Positions 7,342 to 13,754 of a stretch of 13,775 bases of DNA are shown here, one piece after another. Origin of the DNA: Prevotella sp. UBA2456 (GTDB taxonomy: Bacteria; Bacteroidota; Bacteroidia; Bacteroidales; Bacteroidaceae); contig DDPY01000040.1 in the NCBI GenBank assembly GCA_002342415.1, positions 1 through 13,775 on the forward strand. The letters run 5' to 3'. A model generated the notes under the pieces. It was not told the origin of the DNA. It did no database searches and saw only the letters and a program-made list of their open reading frames with translations. The translations under genes and the position numbers were made by a program. The stretch's first letter is position 1. Each line of letters opens with the position of its first letter.

Positions 7342-8958
7342 TTATTCATATTCCGCTCCATAGGGGCCGTCGCCTGTCTCTCCGCTGTAGCCCCAGTTCT
7401 GTTCGAGGTTGGGATTCAGTATAATCTGATCCTGCGGAAGTGGCAGCAGATAGTTCTTCTTCGAGATGTTCTGCACCTTGGTGGTCTTGGTGCCTAATGT
7501 CTCTGCGTCTGTGGGCGTGTGGGCCTTGACGTATTTTACCAGGATATGCCAGCGGCAGAGGTCGAACCATCGCTGTCCCTCCAATACGAACTCCAGTCGG
7601 CGCTCCTCGCGCAGCCGCTCCCGGAACTCGCTCTGCGACAGTCCGCTGAGTTCAAGGGTCGAACCGTCAGAGGGCGTATATTGTATATTATTATAAGGAC
7701 TCCAGTAGGCGCGGCGGCGCACCTGATTGATGGCATCGTAGGCTGCCTGGGTAGGACCGTTCAGCTCGTTCTCGGCTTCAGCCTTGATGAGCAACACCTC
7801 GGCATAGCGGATGATGGTGGTGTTGGTCGACTGTCCTGCCGCATTACCGCTTGAGGCGGGGTTGGCATAGTTCAGCGAGTCGATGTACTTGCGGAAGCGT
7901 GGGATGGTGAACTCGAAATCGCTTCCTGTGTTGGGATCGTAGAGCCGCTTGGCCCATGAGCCGTCGCGCCGTTGGTCGCGAGGGTCGGTCTGCAGATAGT
8001 ACTTGTCGCTGGTGGCCAGCAGCACGGGTTCGGAGTTGCTCCAGTTGGTGGCGAAAGTGCAATGGCCGGTGATGTTGGCATTGATGGTGCGGTCGTGCTC
8101 GATGCTGAAGATATGTTCCGCACCGTTCTTCTTGTCCACCGACCAGTTGTCGATGAACTTGTCCAGCAGGCGGTACTTCCCAGAGTCAATCACCTTCTGG
8201 GCATACTGGATGGCTTTCTGATAGTATTCGCGCTGGTTGGCGCGTCCTTTCTCCGTCAGCGTCTGTGCCCAGACCAGATAGACCTTCGAGAGCAGTGCCG
8301 ATGCCGCCAGACTGGAGGCGCGACTGTCGAGCGTGGTATAGTTGGCAGGAAGGGATTCGGCTGCCGTGAAGTCGCTGACAATCTGCTCGTACACCTCGTC
8401 GATGCTGTTGCGTGGCGCTCCTTCGCCCTCGCCGTCGTGGACTACGATGGGCACACCGCCGAAGTAGCGCACCAGGTTGAAATACATCAGGGCGCGCAGG
8501 AATCGGGCCTCGTTGGTGTAGTTCTGTCGCGACTGCTCGTCGAGCCAGGCGGCTTCCGCCAGTTTGTCTATCACCACATTGGCACGGTTGATGGCGGTGT
8601 AGTGCTCCTCCCAGGCATAGCCTACGAAGAGGTTGGTGGGCTGGATGGCAAAGTTGCTAAGCTCGCGGATATGGGCCGAGTTGGTCTGAGCGCCGGCCTT
8701 CACATAGTCGGTCTGCAGGTCGTTGATGTAGATGCTCTGGTTGTTGAACATGCCATAGAAGCCGTCCACCGTAAACTCCTGATAGATACCGTTGATGGAT
8801 GTCTCCACGTCCTGCTTGCTCTTGTAGAAGTCGTCTCTGTCGATAGAACTGATAGAGGTCTGGTCCAGGTCGGCGCAACCAGCGAAGAGGTGAGAGGTGA
8901 GGAGTAAGAGGTAAGAGATTGCTCTTGCCGCTACCTTATTATTTATCTTGCGAATCAT
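7342..8958 (-). CDS. susD: SusD/RagB-family outer-membrane lipoprotein
   Basis: A 538-residue surface lipoprotein that caps the SusC channel and binds the nutrient. The N-terminus has a type II signal with lipobox LFAG-C, lipidated Cys28. Family motifs are in order: NRANVVIDKL, then RFLRALMYFNLVRYFGGVPI, RYAEVLLIKAEAENELNG, LREERRLEFVLEGQRWFDL and the C-terminal LLPLPQDQIILNPNL. Length is usual for the family. The mature protein has 2 Met and 3 Cys (one is the lipid anchor) in 511 residues, a low sulfur content shared with its operon neighbours. The gene starts 22 bp after the susC stop. Part of the signal peptide is encoded by a 7-bp tandem repeat. No glycoside hydrolase or PUL regulator lies near, so the usual glycan role should not be assumed. 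Substrate specificity is not predictable from the sequence. Confidence 0.95.
   Translation of the reverse strand: MIRKINNKVAARAISYLLLLTSHLFAGCADLDQTSISSIDRDDFYKSKQDVETSINGIYQEFTVDGFYGMFNNQSIYINDLQTDYVKAGAQTNSAHIRELSNFAIQPTNLFVGYAWEEHYTAINRANVVIDKLAEAAWLDEQSRQNYTNEARFLRALMYFNLVRYFGGVPIVVHDGEGEGAPRNSIDEVYEQIVSDFTAAESLPANYTTLDSRASSLAASALLSKVYLVWAQTLTEKGRANQREYYQKAIQYAQKVIDSGKYRLLDKFIDNWSVDKKNGAEHIFSIEHDRTINANITGHCTFATNWSNSEPVLLATSDKYYLQTDPRDQRRDGSWAKRLYDPNTGSDFEFTIPRFRKYIDSLNYANPASSGNAAGQSTNTTIIRYAEVLLIKAEAENELNGPTQAAYDAINQVRRRAYWSPYNNIQYTPSDGSTLELSGLSQSEFRERLREERRLEFVLEGQRWFDLCRWHILVKYVKAHTPTDAETLGTKTTKVQNISKKNYLLPLPQDQIILNPNLEQNWGYSGETGDGPYGAEYE
8883..8917 (-). repeat. 7-bp tandem repeat inside the SusD signal-peptide coding region
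   Basis: Five 7-bp units start at 8883, 8890, 8897, 8904 and 8911 on the + strand; two are identical (GTAAGAG) and the others are close variants such as GTGAGAG. They encode about residues 14-25, including the four-Leu core of the signal peptide. Because seven is not a multiple of three, loss or gain of one unit would shift the frame of the whole lipoprotein. Confidence 0.8.
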
Positions 8959-8983
8959 AATTCTTCAATTCTTTAGTTCTTTA
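8959..8983 (-). repeat. Degenerate 8/9-bp repeat at the susC-susD junction
   Basis: Read on the - strand, AAAGAACT, AAAGAATTG and AAGAATT follow one another from the susC stop codon to the susD ATG. The stop codon itself is part of the first unit. The A/G-rich repeat also provides the ribosome-binding region of susD. Confidence 0.65.
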
Positions 8984-11900
8984 CAGCGTAATGTTGAATC
9001 CAAATAATATAGTCTTGCTCGAGGGATAGGTACCGTTGTCAATACCCTGATAGAGTGCGCTGGTTTCGTCGCTTCCGCTACGGTTGGCTTCGGGGTCGTA
9101 GCCGCTGTAGGGCGTGATGGTGAAGAAGTTCTGCAGCGAGACATACAGGCGCAGCTTGGCATCGCGCGTGATTTGCGGAACAGGCAGGGTGTAGCCCAGC
9201 TGGATGTTGCGTATCTTCAGATAGGATGCGCTTTCTACGAAGCGGTCGTCGGTATAGATAGAGGTGGCGTTGCTGGCCTTCTGGATGGTGTTGCTGGGGT
9301 TGGCGGGTGTCCAGCGGTTAGCCACCTCGGCCAGCGGGTTGTAATAGTAGCCGTTGCCACGATCCAGTCGGCAGGCCAGCTCGTTGAAGATTTTGTTGCC
9401 ATAGCTGCCGCTGGCGCTGACGAAGAGGTCCCAGTTCTTATAGGCCAGCTTGGTATTGAAACCGTAGGTGAACTTCGGCTGGATGTTGCCCAGCACCACG
9501 CGGTCTTGCTCGTTCACTACGCCGTCACCGTTGACATCCTCGAACTTCGGATTGCCGGGCTCTACCGTCGAGATGGTCTGCGAGGGCAGCTTGCTCAGGT
9601 CTTCGTCGCTTTGTATGATGCCTAAGAAGCGGTAGCCATAGAACGATCCGAGCGGCTCGCCCACCTTGACAATGAGCGGATTGGTATAGCCGTGTGAGGG
9701 GATGAAGTATTCGGCATTGCCCAGACTGGTAATCTTGTTCTTGTTGTGGGCGATGTTGGCATTCACGTTCCACTTCCAGTTCTTGTGGTCAATGAGCGTT
9801 GCGCCCACTTCCAGCTCGATACCCTTGTTGGTTACAGCTCCCACATTGCGCAATACGGTGTCAAAACCCGTTACCTGTTCTACGGGCACATTGAGCAGCA
9901 GGTCGGAGGTCTTCTTGTAGTAGGCATCGAGGGTCACCGTCAGCCGGCTGTTGAAGAAACCGGTGCTCAGGCCAATGTTATAAGAGGTCGTGGTCTCCCA
10001 CTTCAGGTCGGGGTTCGACTTGTTCGAGATGATATAGCTCGTGGCTCGTTCGCCGCCGATAATGACGGTGCGCGGCACTACGTTGGCGGCAAACTGATAG
10101 TCGCCAATCTCCTGATTGCCCACCACGCCGACAGAGGCGCGCAGCTGGATGAAGTCTACCTGCTTGCCCAGCCGCAGCCATTTCTCGCGGTCGATGTTCC
10201 ATGACAGGCCCAGCGAGGGGAACCATCCCCAGCGATGATTCTTAGCGAAGCGGCTGCTGCCGTCGGCGCGCAGTGTCAGCGAGGCATTGTAGCGCGAGGC
10301 GTAGGAGTAGTTCACGCGTCCTATCCACGACTGCAGTGTCGATACATAGTGACCACTGGCCGAGGGTTGCGTCACGCTCGCCGCTCCTAAGTTGTCGTAG
10401 CCCGTGGCGTCGTTGCTGAATCCGTAGGCCGTAGTCGCCACATTGCTGCGGTCGGTGCGCTGGGCGGTATAGCCGAAGAGCGCCGTCAGCGAGTGCAGGT
10501 TCTTGAACGTGTTGCTGTATGTCGCCGTGTACTCCGTCTGCCAGATATGGGTCTTGGTCTGGCCCACGGAGGCATAGCCGTTGTAGGGCAGTCCGTCGCT
10601 GGTGTAGGAGGGAGCGTAGTAGCTCTGTCGGGTGTTGGAGATGTCGGCACCTATGCTGGCCTTCAGCTTCAGATGTTTTATTGGATTCCATTCTGCAAAG
10701 CCTGTGGCAATGAATCGGGTGTTCTCCGTCTCCGACTTGTAGTTCAGCAGGTCGCTGATGGGGTTGCCCACCTTGCCGTTGTAGATGTCTACGCTCGTCG
10801 GCGTGGGCTCGTAGTTGAAAGTTCCGTCTTCATTATATATAGAGGTATAGGGCGTATGCGAGATGGCTCCGTACCAGGAGTTGGCAGCAAACATCGAGCT
10901 GCGGTCCGACATGCCCGTCATCTTGTTGTAGGCGCCGTTGGCATTGATGCCCACGAGGAGGGAGGGGAAGATGTTGCGCTCGTAGTTGGCATGGCCAGCG
11001 TAGCGCTTCAGTCCCGTGTTCAGCAGAATGCCTTGCTGGTTGCGATAACCGCCGCTGATGCTGTAGCGCGAGATTTCGTCGCCGCCTACTGCCGACAGTT
11101 GGTGATCCTGCGTGAAGGCCGTCTGCAGGGCAGCATCCTGCCAGTCGTACGATGCGGTAGGGGAGTCCAGGCGGTAGCCCACTTCGCCATTGTCGTACAT
11201 CTCGTTCCAGAGGTCGGCCCACTGCCAGGCATCGAGGAAGTTGAGCTTGCGGGCGATGGTGCTCCAGCCGAACGAGGCATTGTAGCTGATGTTGTTTCGC
11301 CCGTGAGAGCCTTTCTTGGTGGTGATGATAATCACGCCGTTGGCACCCCGCGTACCATAGATGGCGGTGGCCGAGACGTCCTTCAGCACCTCTATCGACT
11401 CAATGTCTGAGGGATTCAGGAATGCCAGCGGGTCGAGCGAGGCATCGCTGCCCCGGGCTCCCGTACGGGTGGAGGCGGGATCGTTGTAGACGATGAATCC
11501 GTCGATGACGTACAGCGGTTCGTTGCCACCCGTGATGGAGTTGCCTCCACGGATACGGATGATGCTGGCGGCACCCGGCTGTCCGCTGGTGGTGGTGACG
11601 TTCAGTCCGGCTACGGCTCCCTGCAGCGCACTCTCGACGGAGGTGTTTTGCTGGCGAAGCAGTTCTCCGCCGACGCTCGATATCGAGCTGGTCAGCTCCA
11701 GACGCTTCTGCTCGCCGTAGCCCACCACGACGACCTCGTTCAGGCGGTTGCCCGAGTCGCTGAGCTGAATCTCCAGCGGTTCGGCGGCATCGTAGACATC
11801 CACCTCCTGCGAGCGGTAGCCGATGAATTGTACGCTCAGCGTCAGCGGCAACTCTACTTTCGTTACTAAGGTGAAGCGGCCGTCAATATCGGTCACGGCT

Positions 11901-12052
11901 CCTAACTCCTTGCTCGACTTGGGCACCAGCGAGGCGCCGATGAGCGGTTCTCCTGTGCGGGCATCGACGATGCGGCCCGTTATCGTGGTCTGCGCCAAAG
12001 CTGACAGGGCAGATGACAGCACGACCAAAAAGGTAAACAATCTTTTTTTCAT
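8981..12052 (-). CDS. susC: SusC/RagA-family TonB-dependent outer-membrane transporter
   Basis: This transporter imports its ligand across the outer membrane using TonB energy, together with the SusD lipoprotein. Starting at the ATG at 12052 gives 1023 residues and a clean signal peptide (1-20, SALSALA cleavage). An in-frame ATG at 12121 would add 23 polar residues before the signal peptide and is rejected. Order of domains: carboxypeptidase-like regulatory domain (22-100), TonB-box region NEVVVVGYG (105-113), plug with YVIDG (181-185) and DIESIEVLKDVSATAIYGTR (216-235), then a 22-strand barrel ending in the hydrophobic FGFNITL. It has only 1 Cys and 4 internal Met, far fewer than I would expect for a protein this size. 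It lies 103 bp after the binding-protein gene, with a strong hairpin in that gap, and 22 bp before susD. Confidence 0.95.
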   Translation of the reverse strand: MKKRLFTFLVVLSSALSALAQTTITGRIVDARTGEPLIGASLVPKSSKELGAVTDIDGRFTLVTKVELPLTLSVQFIGYRSQEVDVYDAAEPLEIQLSDSGNRLNEVVVVGYGEQKRLELTSSISSVGGELLRQQNTSVESALQGAVAGLNVTTTSGQPGAASIIRIRGGNSITGGNEPLYVIDGFIVYNDPASTRTGARGSDASLDPLAFLNPSDIESIEVLKDVSATAIYGTRGANGVIIITTKKGSHGRNNISYNASFGWSTIARKLNFLDAWQWADLWNEMYDNGEVGYRLDSPTASYDWQDAALQTAFTQDHQLSAVGGDEISRYSISGGYRNQQGILLNTGLKRYAGHANYERNIFPSLLVGINANGAYNKMTGMSDRSSMFAANSWYGAISHTPYTSIYNEDGTFNYEPTPTSVDIYNGKVGNPISDLLNYKSETENTRFIATGFAEWNPIKHLKLKASIGADISNTRQSYYAPSYTSDGLPYNGYASVGQTKTHIWQTEYTATYSNTFKNLHSLTALFGYTAQRTDRSNVATTAYGFSNDATGYDNLGAASVTQPSASGHYVSTLQSWIGRVNYSYASRYNASLTLRADGSSRFAKNHRWGWFPSLGLSWNIDREKWLRLGKQVDFIQLRASVGVVGNQEIGDYQFAANVVPRTVIIGGERATSYIISNKSNPDLKWETTTSYNIGLSTGFFNSRLTVTLDAYYKKTSDLLLNVPVEQVTGFDTVLRNVGAVTNKGIELEVGATLIDHKNWKWNVNANIAHNKNKITSLGNAEYFIPSHGYTNPLIVKVGEPLGSFYGYRFLGIIQSDEDLSKLPSQTISTVEPGNPKFEDVNGDGVVNEQDRVVLGNIQPKFTYGFNTKLAYKNWDLFVSASGSYGNKIFNELACRLDRGNGYYYNPLAEVANRWTPANPSNTIQKASNATSIYTDDRFVESASYLKIRNIQLGYTLPVPQITRDAKLRLYVSLQNFFTITPYSGYDPEANRSGSDETSALYQGIDNGTYPSSKTILFGFNITL

Positions 12053-12070
12053 AGACACAGTTTTCTCTTT

Positions 12071-12109
12071 GGGGAGCGGGATCTGCATCTCGGTCAGATC
12101 CCGTTCCCT
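12071..12109 (-). promoter_or_regulatory. Long stem-loop in the mRNA just before susC
   Basis: Arms 12072-12085 and 12095-12108 pair over 14 positions with one G-U wobble, leaving a 9-base loop; a further wobble pair extends it to 12071/12109. On the - strand transcript the hairpin ends 18 bases before the susC ATG at 12052. No T-run follows on either strand, so it is not a standard intrinsic terminator. It could adjust expression of SusC against the binding protein by RNA processing, stabilisation or partial attenuation, or be a ligand- or RNA-binding site. I recognise no known riboswitch class in it. Confidence 0.7.
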
Positions 12110-12155
12110 TGCATTAAACAAACTACTTATTACAATGGCTAAAGTCTGGGTGTTT

Positions 12156-13070
12156 TTATTTTTGTGCCAGGTCCTTCTGTGCCACGCGGTGCTGCTGGGC
12201 AGTCAGCTCTTTCGCCGACAGCGAGAGCAGGCCGTACTGGTGGACATACTGCACTCCGTTGCGGAGCACCCACGCGGCAAAGTCGTTGAGCACGGGGTTG
12301 GCATGACTATAGGAAAAGCCTACGCTGCCAACGGGAATCTCGGTGTATTCTTCCTGTTCCAGCAGCTGGATGATGTCGTCCAGCCGGCCCTCGCTCAGCA
12401 CCTGGCGTCCATGCTTGTCGATGTCGAGGGGAAGCAGTGCCAGCGACGGGCGGAGCTGACGGTTCTGCAGGTCGAAGATGTTCGACAGCGAATTGACCGT
12501 CACGCCCAGCGGGTCGCGGCTGATGGCAAGGTTTAGGAATGAGTCGTCGCCCTGAATCTTTTTGCCTTTATAATCGGCGGTCTCCTGATGGAAGTGGGCA
12601 GCGTAGAGGCGCGAGGCCGACAACTGGCTGTTGCCGGTGATGATGTGCAGCTGCTGCTCCAGCTTCGACTCCTTTCGGTCGTCGTCCAGCTCGTCCTTGA
12701 CGAAGAAGAGCTGTTTCAGCTTCTTGCCGTTCAGCGAGTGCGAGCCTACGAGCTGCTCGGCCTCAGAGCCCTTTGCCGTGACGGGCAGTACGGCATAGCG
12801 AGCCACCAGTACGGCATCCGCGTCGGTTGTCAGTAAGATACTATTGTCTGTGGTTTGTGATTTCCCTGTAACGAATTGGAAATCGACGTCCGGGTTGGTT
12901 TTCTGATATTCGGCGACCCACTTCTCCACCAACCCGCGGGCGAAATTGGGTACGCGCAGAGAGACCTTCTCTCGTTGAGGCTGTTGCGATGCAGTCGTTG
13001 TCTGTGCACTGGCCGTCAGACTAAGCTGCAGCCCTAAAAACAATGCTATCTGGAATACTTGCTTTTTCAT
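12156..13070 (-). CDS. Periplasmic substrate-binding protein, PstS/oxyanion-binding-like, sulfur-free
   Basis: A 304-residue secreted protein that resembles type II periplasmic binding proteins of the PstS kind. It has a signal peptide (1-22, TASA cleavage) and no lipobox, so it should be free in the periplasm. The helix GLVEKWVAEYQKTNPDVDF (46-64), the segment RYAVLPVTAKGSEAEQL (91-107) with LNGKKLKQLFF (113-123) and the C-terminal AAWVLRNGVQYVHQYGLL (265-282) fit the two-lobed fold. The typical SGT/SSGG anion-binding loop is not obvious, so the ligand is uncertain. Except for the start Met the protein contains no Met and no Cys, which recalls the sulfur-free sulfate-binding proteins of enterobacteria. 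No ABC permease or ATPase is in the window. It is the first structural gene after the promoter and the Cys/Met-rich leader, whose frame overlaps its first 50 bases. Confidence 0.7.
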   Translation of the reverse strand: MKKQVFQIALFLGLQLSLTASAQTTTASQQPQREKVSLRVPNFARGLVEKWVAEYQKTNPDVDFQFVTGKSQTTDNSILLTTDADAVLVARYAVLPVTAKGSEAEQLVGSHSLNGKKLKQLFFVKDELDDDRKESKLEQQLHIITGNSQLSASRLYAAHFHQETADYKGKKIQGDDSFLNLAISRDPLGVTVNSLSNIFDLQNRQLRPSLALLPLDIDKHGRQVLSEGRLDDIIQLLEQEEYTEIPVGSVGFSYSHANPVLNDFAAWVLRNGVQYVHQYGLLSLSAKELTAQQHRVAQKDLAQK

Positions 13071-13206
13071 ATTTCTTTCGTTCTTTACTTATTATATACT
13101 TGTGTTGGTTACTCTCGTTCTGCTTATTGCGCATCATCTGCATGTTGCCACAACAACAGCAACACATTCGCATCGACATTCGGTTTGTCATCATCATTGT
13201 TTTCAT
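13021..13206 (-). CDS. Cys/Met-rich leader peptide, probable sulfur-amino-acid attenuator
   Basis: A 61-codon frame begins about 50 bases after the predicted transcription start, with an A-rich sequence containing AAGGAAC about 10-15 bases before its ATG. Residues 1-25 contain Met at 1, 4, 5, 6, 10, 12, 14, 22, 24 and 25 and Cys at 15-19 (codons TGT TGC TGT TGT TGT at 13150-13164). Fifteen of the first 25 codons thus need a sulfur amino acid. The rest is hydrophilic, without Met or Cys. The frame ends at TAG 13021-13023, overlapping the binding-protein gene by 50 bases in another frame. I infer a leader whose ribosome slows when charged Cys or Met tRNA is scarce, changing translation or transcription of the operon. 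No terminator is seen downstream, so translational coupling or occlusion is more likely than classic attenuation. Functional mechanism is inference; the composition is directly visible. Confidence 0.65.
   Translation of the reverse strand: MKTMMMTNRMSMRMCCCCCGNMQMMRNKQNESNQHKYIISKERKKYEKASIPDSIVFRAAA
13143..13164 (-). promoter_or_regulatory. Hairpin enclosing the poly-Cys codons of the leader
   Basis: On the transcript strand TGTTGC (first two Cys codons) pairs perfectly with GCAACA downstream across a 10-base loop holding the other Cys codons; two G-U pairs could lengthen the stem to eight. A ribosome paused at the Cys codons would melt it. The stem is modest and could be a by-product of repetitive TGT codons. 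Confidence 0.4.
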
Positions 13207-13261
13207 AACTCTTTGTTCCTTTTTTTATTTGTTCATATTTAATTGTTATCTTTCGACGGTG

Positions 13262-13293
13262 CAAAGGTACGGCGAAATCCTGGCTCCCGCAAT
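13262..13293 (-). promoter_or_regulatory. Bacteroidota-type promoter for the binding protein-SusCD operon
   Basis: On the - strand TACCTTTG (13262-13269) matches the TAnnTTTG -7 consensus of the main Bacteroidota sigma factor exactly. ATTG (13290-13293) lies 20 bases upstream as a partial match to the TTTG/TTG -33 element. Transcription would start near 13255-13258, giving about 50 untranslated bases before the leader peptide and about 186 before the binding-protein ATG. It sits between the JAMM gene and the leader, so the operon does not depend on the upstream gene. Confidence 0.7.
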
Positions 13294-13331
13294 ACCCTCG
13301 GCGCGTCATTCTGCATACCCTGTGTTTGGTA

Positions 13332-13751
13332 TTACAGATGTATCTCCTTGTCCACCACCTCGCCATTCAGTATCCTGAAGGAGTTCAGCCGCGGTTCTCC
13401 GCCGAGCAGCGAGAGGATGGCGTAGCGGATGGTGGGGTCGTTGGCCAGTCGCAGGTCCTCCTCAGAGGGCCGCGAGGGCGAGGCGGGATGCGAGTGCCAG
13501 TTGGCGAGAATCTTCAGGCCTTTGCTTCGGGCGTATCGCAGAGCCGCAAACTGATCTCGCGGGGCGAAGGAGAAATGCTCCGGCGAGTGGTCGATGTTCT
13601 CCATCCAATAGTTCTCGGTGACAAGGGCCTCCCCCCGCTCCCCTCCTGTAGAGGGGGGGATAATGCCCAGCAGGTAGCCGCAGGTCTCGTCGGGGGCATC
13701 CTTCTCGGCCTGGGCTATCAGTTCGTCGATAATGTTCTGAGGTATAATCAT
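13332..13751 (-). CDS. JAMM/MPN+ zinc metalloprotease (Mec/HcyD-like)
   Basis: A 139-residue single-domain JAB/Mov34 protein with a full zinc site, numbered from the ATG at 13751: E22 (in DETCGYLLG), H86-S-H88-P, S96 and D99, matching E...HxHx7SxxD. Bacterial single-domain members cleave the C-terminal adduct of sulfur-carrier proteins: Mec releases cysteine from CysO, and HcyD has the matching role for homocysteine in Wolinella. That role is inference, supported only by the sulfur theme of the next operon; the E1-like and carrier-protein genes would lie beyond the right edge. A TTG at 13766 is in frame, but it lies inside a tandem repeat, so I prefer the ATG. A GC-rich palindrome adds residues IIPPSTGGERGEA (30-42) between the first strand and the rest of the domain. 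The catalytic residues are intact. Confidence 0.85.
   Translation of the reverse strand: MIIPQNIIDELIAQAEKDAPDETCGYLLGIIPPSTGGERGEALVTENYWMENIDHSPEHFSFAPRDQFAALRYARSKGLKILANWHSHPASPSRPSEEDLRLANDPTIRYAILSLLGGEPRLNSFRILNGEVVDKEIHL
13630..13661 (-). repeat. GC-rich palindromic element inside the JAMM gene
   Basis: CCCCTC (13640-13645) and GAGGGG (13651-13656) flank a 5-base loop, with a further wobble and a G-C pair outside, in a C-run/G-run context unlike the rest of the gene. It is in frame and encodes the Pro/Gly-rich IPPSTGGERG loop. The look is that of a short mobile palindromic repeat inserted in a coding region. Confidence 0.5.
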
Positions 13752-13754
13752 CGT

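Noticed and set aside
7972..8907. A 311-codon open frame on the + strand opposite susD
   Set aside because: SusD motifs on the - strand explain the region. The antisense frame is Val/Gly/Leu-rich and has no start context or domain.
10493..11410. A 305-codon open frame on the + strand opposite susC
   Set aside because: Antisense of canonical SusC sequence, with composition of a shadow frame and no recognisable motif.
7342..12052. Polysaccharide utilisation locus
   Set aside because: SusC/SusD are present, but no glycoside hydrolase, lyase, sulfatase, surface glycan-binding protein or PUL-type regulator is in the window, and the leader and composition point to sulfur.
12053..12121. Upstream ATG (12121) as the start of SusC
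   Set aside because: The extra 23 residues are polar and would bury the signal peptide; the ATG at 12052 begins a standard signal sequence. The extension also runs through the hairpin.
12053..12155. A second promoter before susC (TAGTTTG on the - strand near 12119-12125)
   Set aside because: The match has one base too few between TA and TTTG and no good -33 element.
11823..12536. A 237-codon open frame on the + strand across the binding-protein/susC gap
   Set aside because: It crosses the ends of two clear genes and the hairpin; nothing in its sequence resembles a protein family.
13294..13332. Possible terminator after the JAMM gene (ATACC/GGTAT inverted repeat at 13315-13332)
   Set aside because: Only five base pairs with an eight-base loop and no T-run; too weak.
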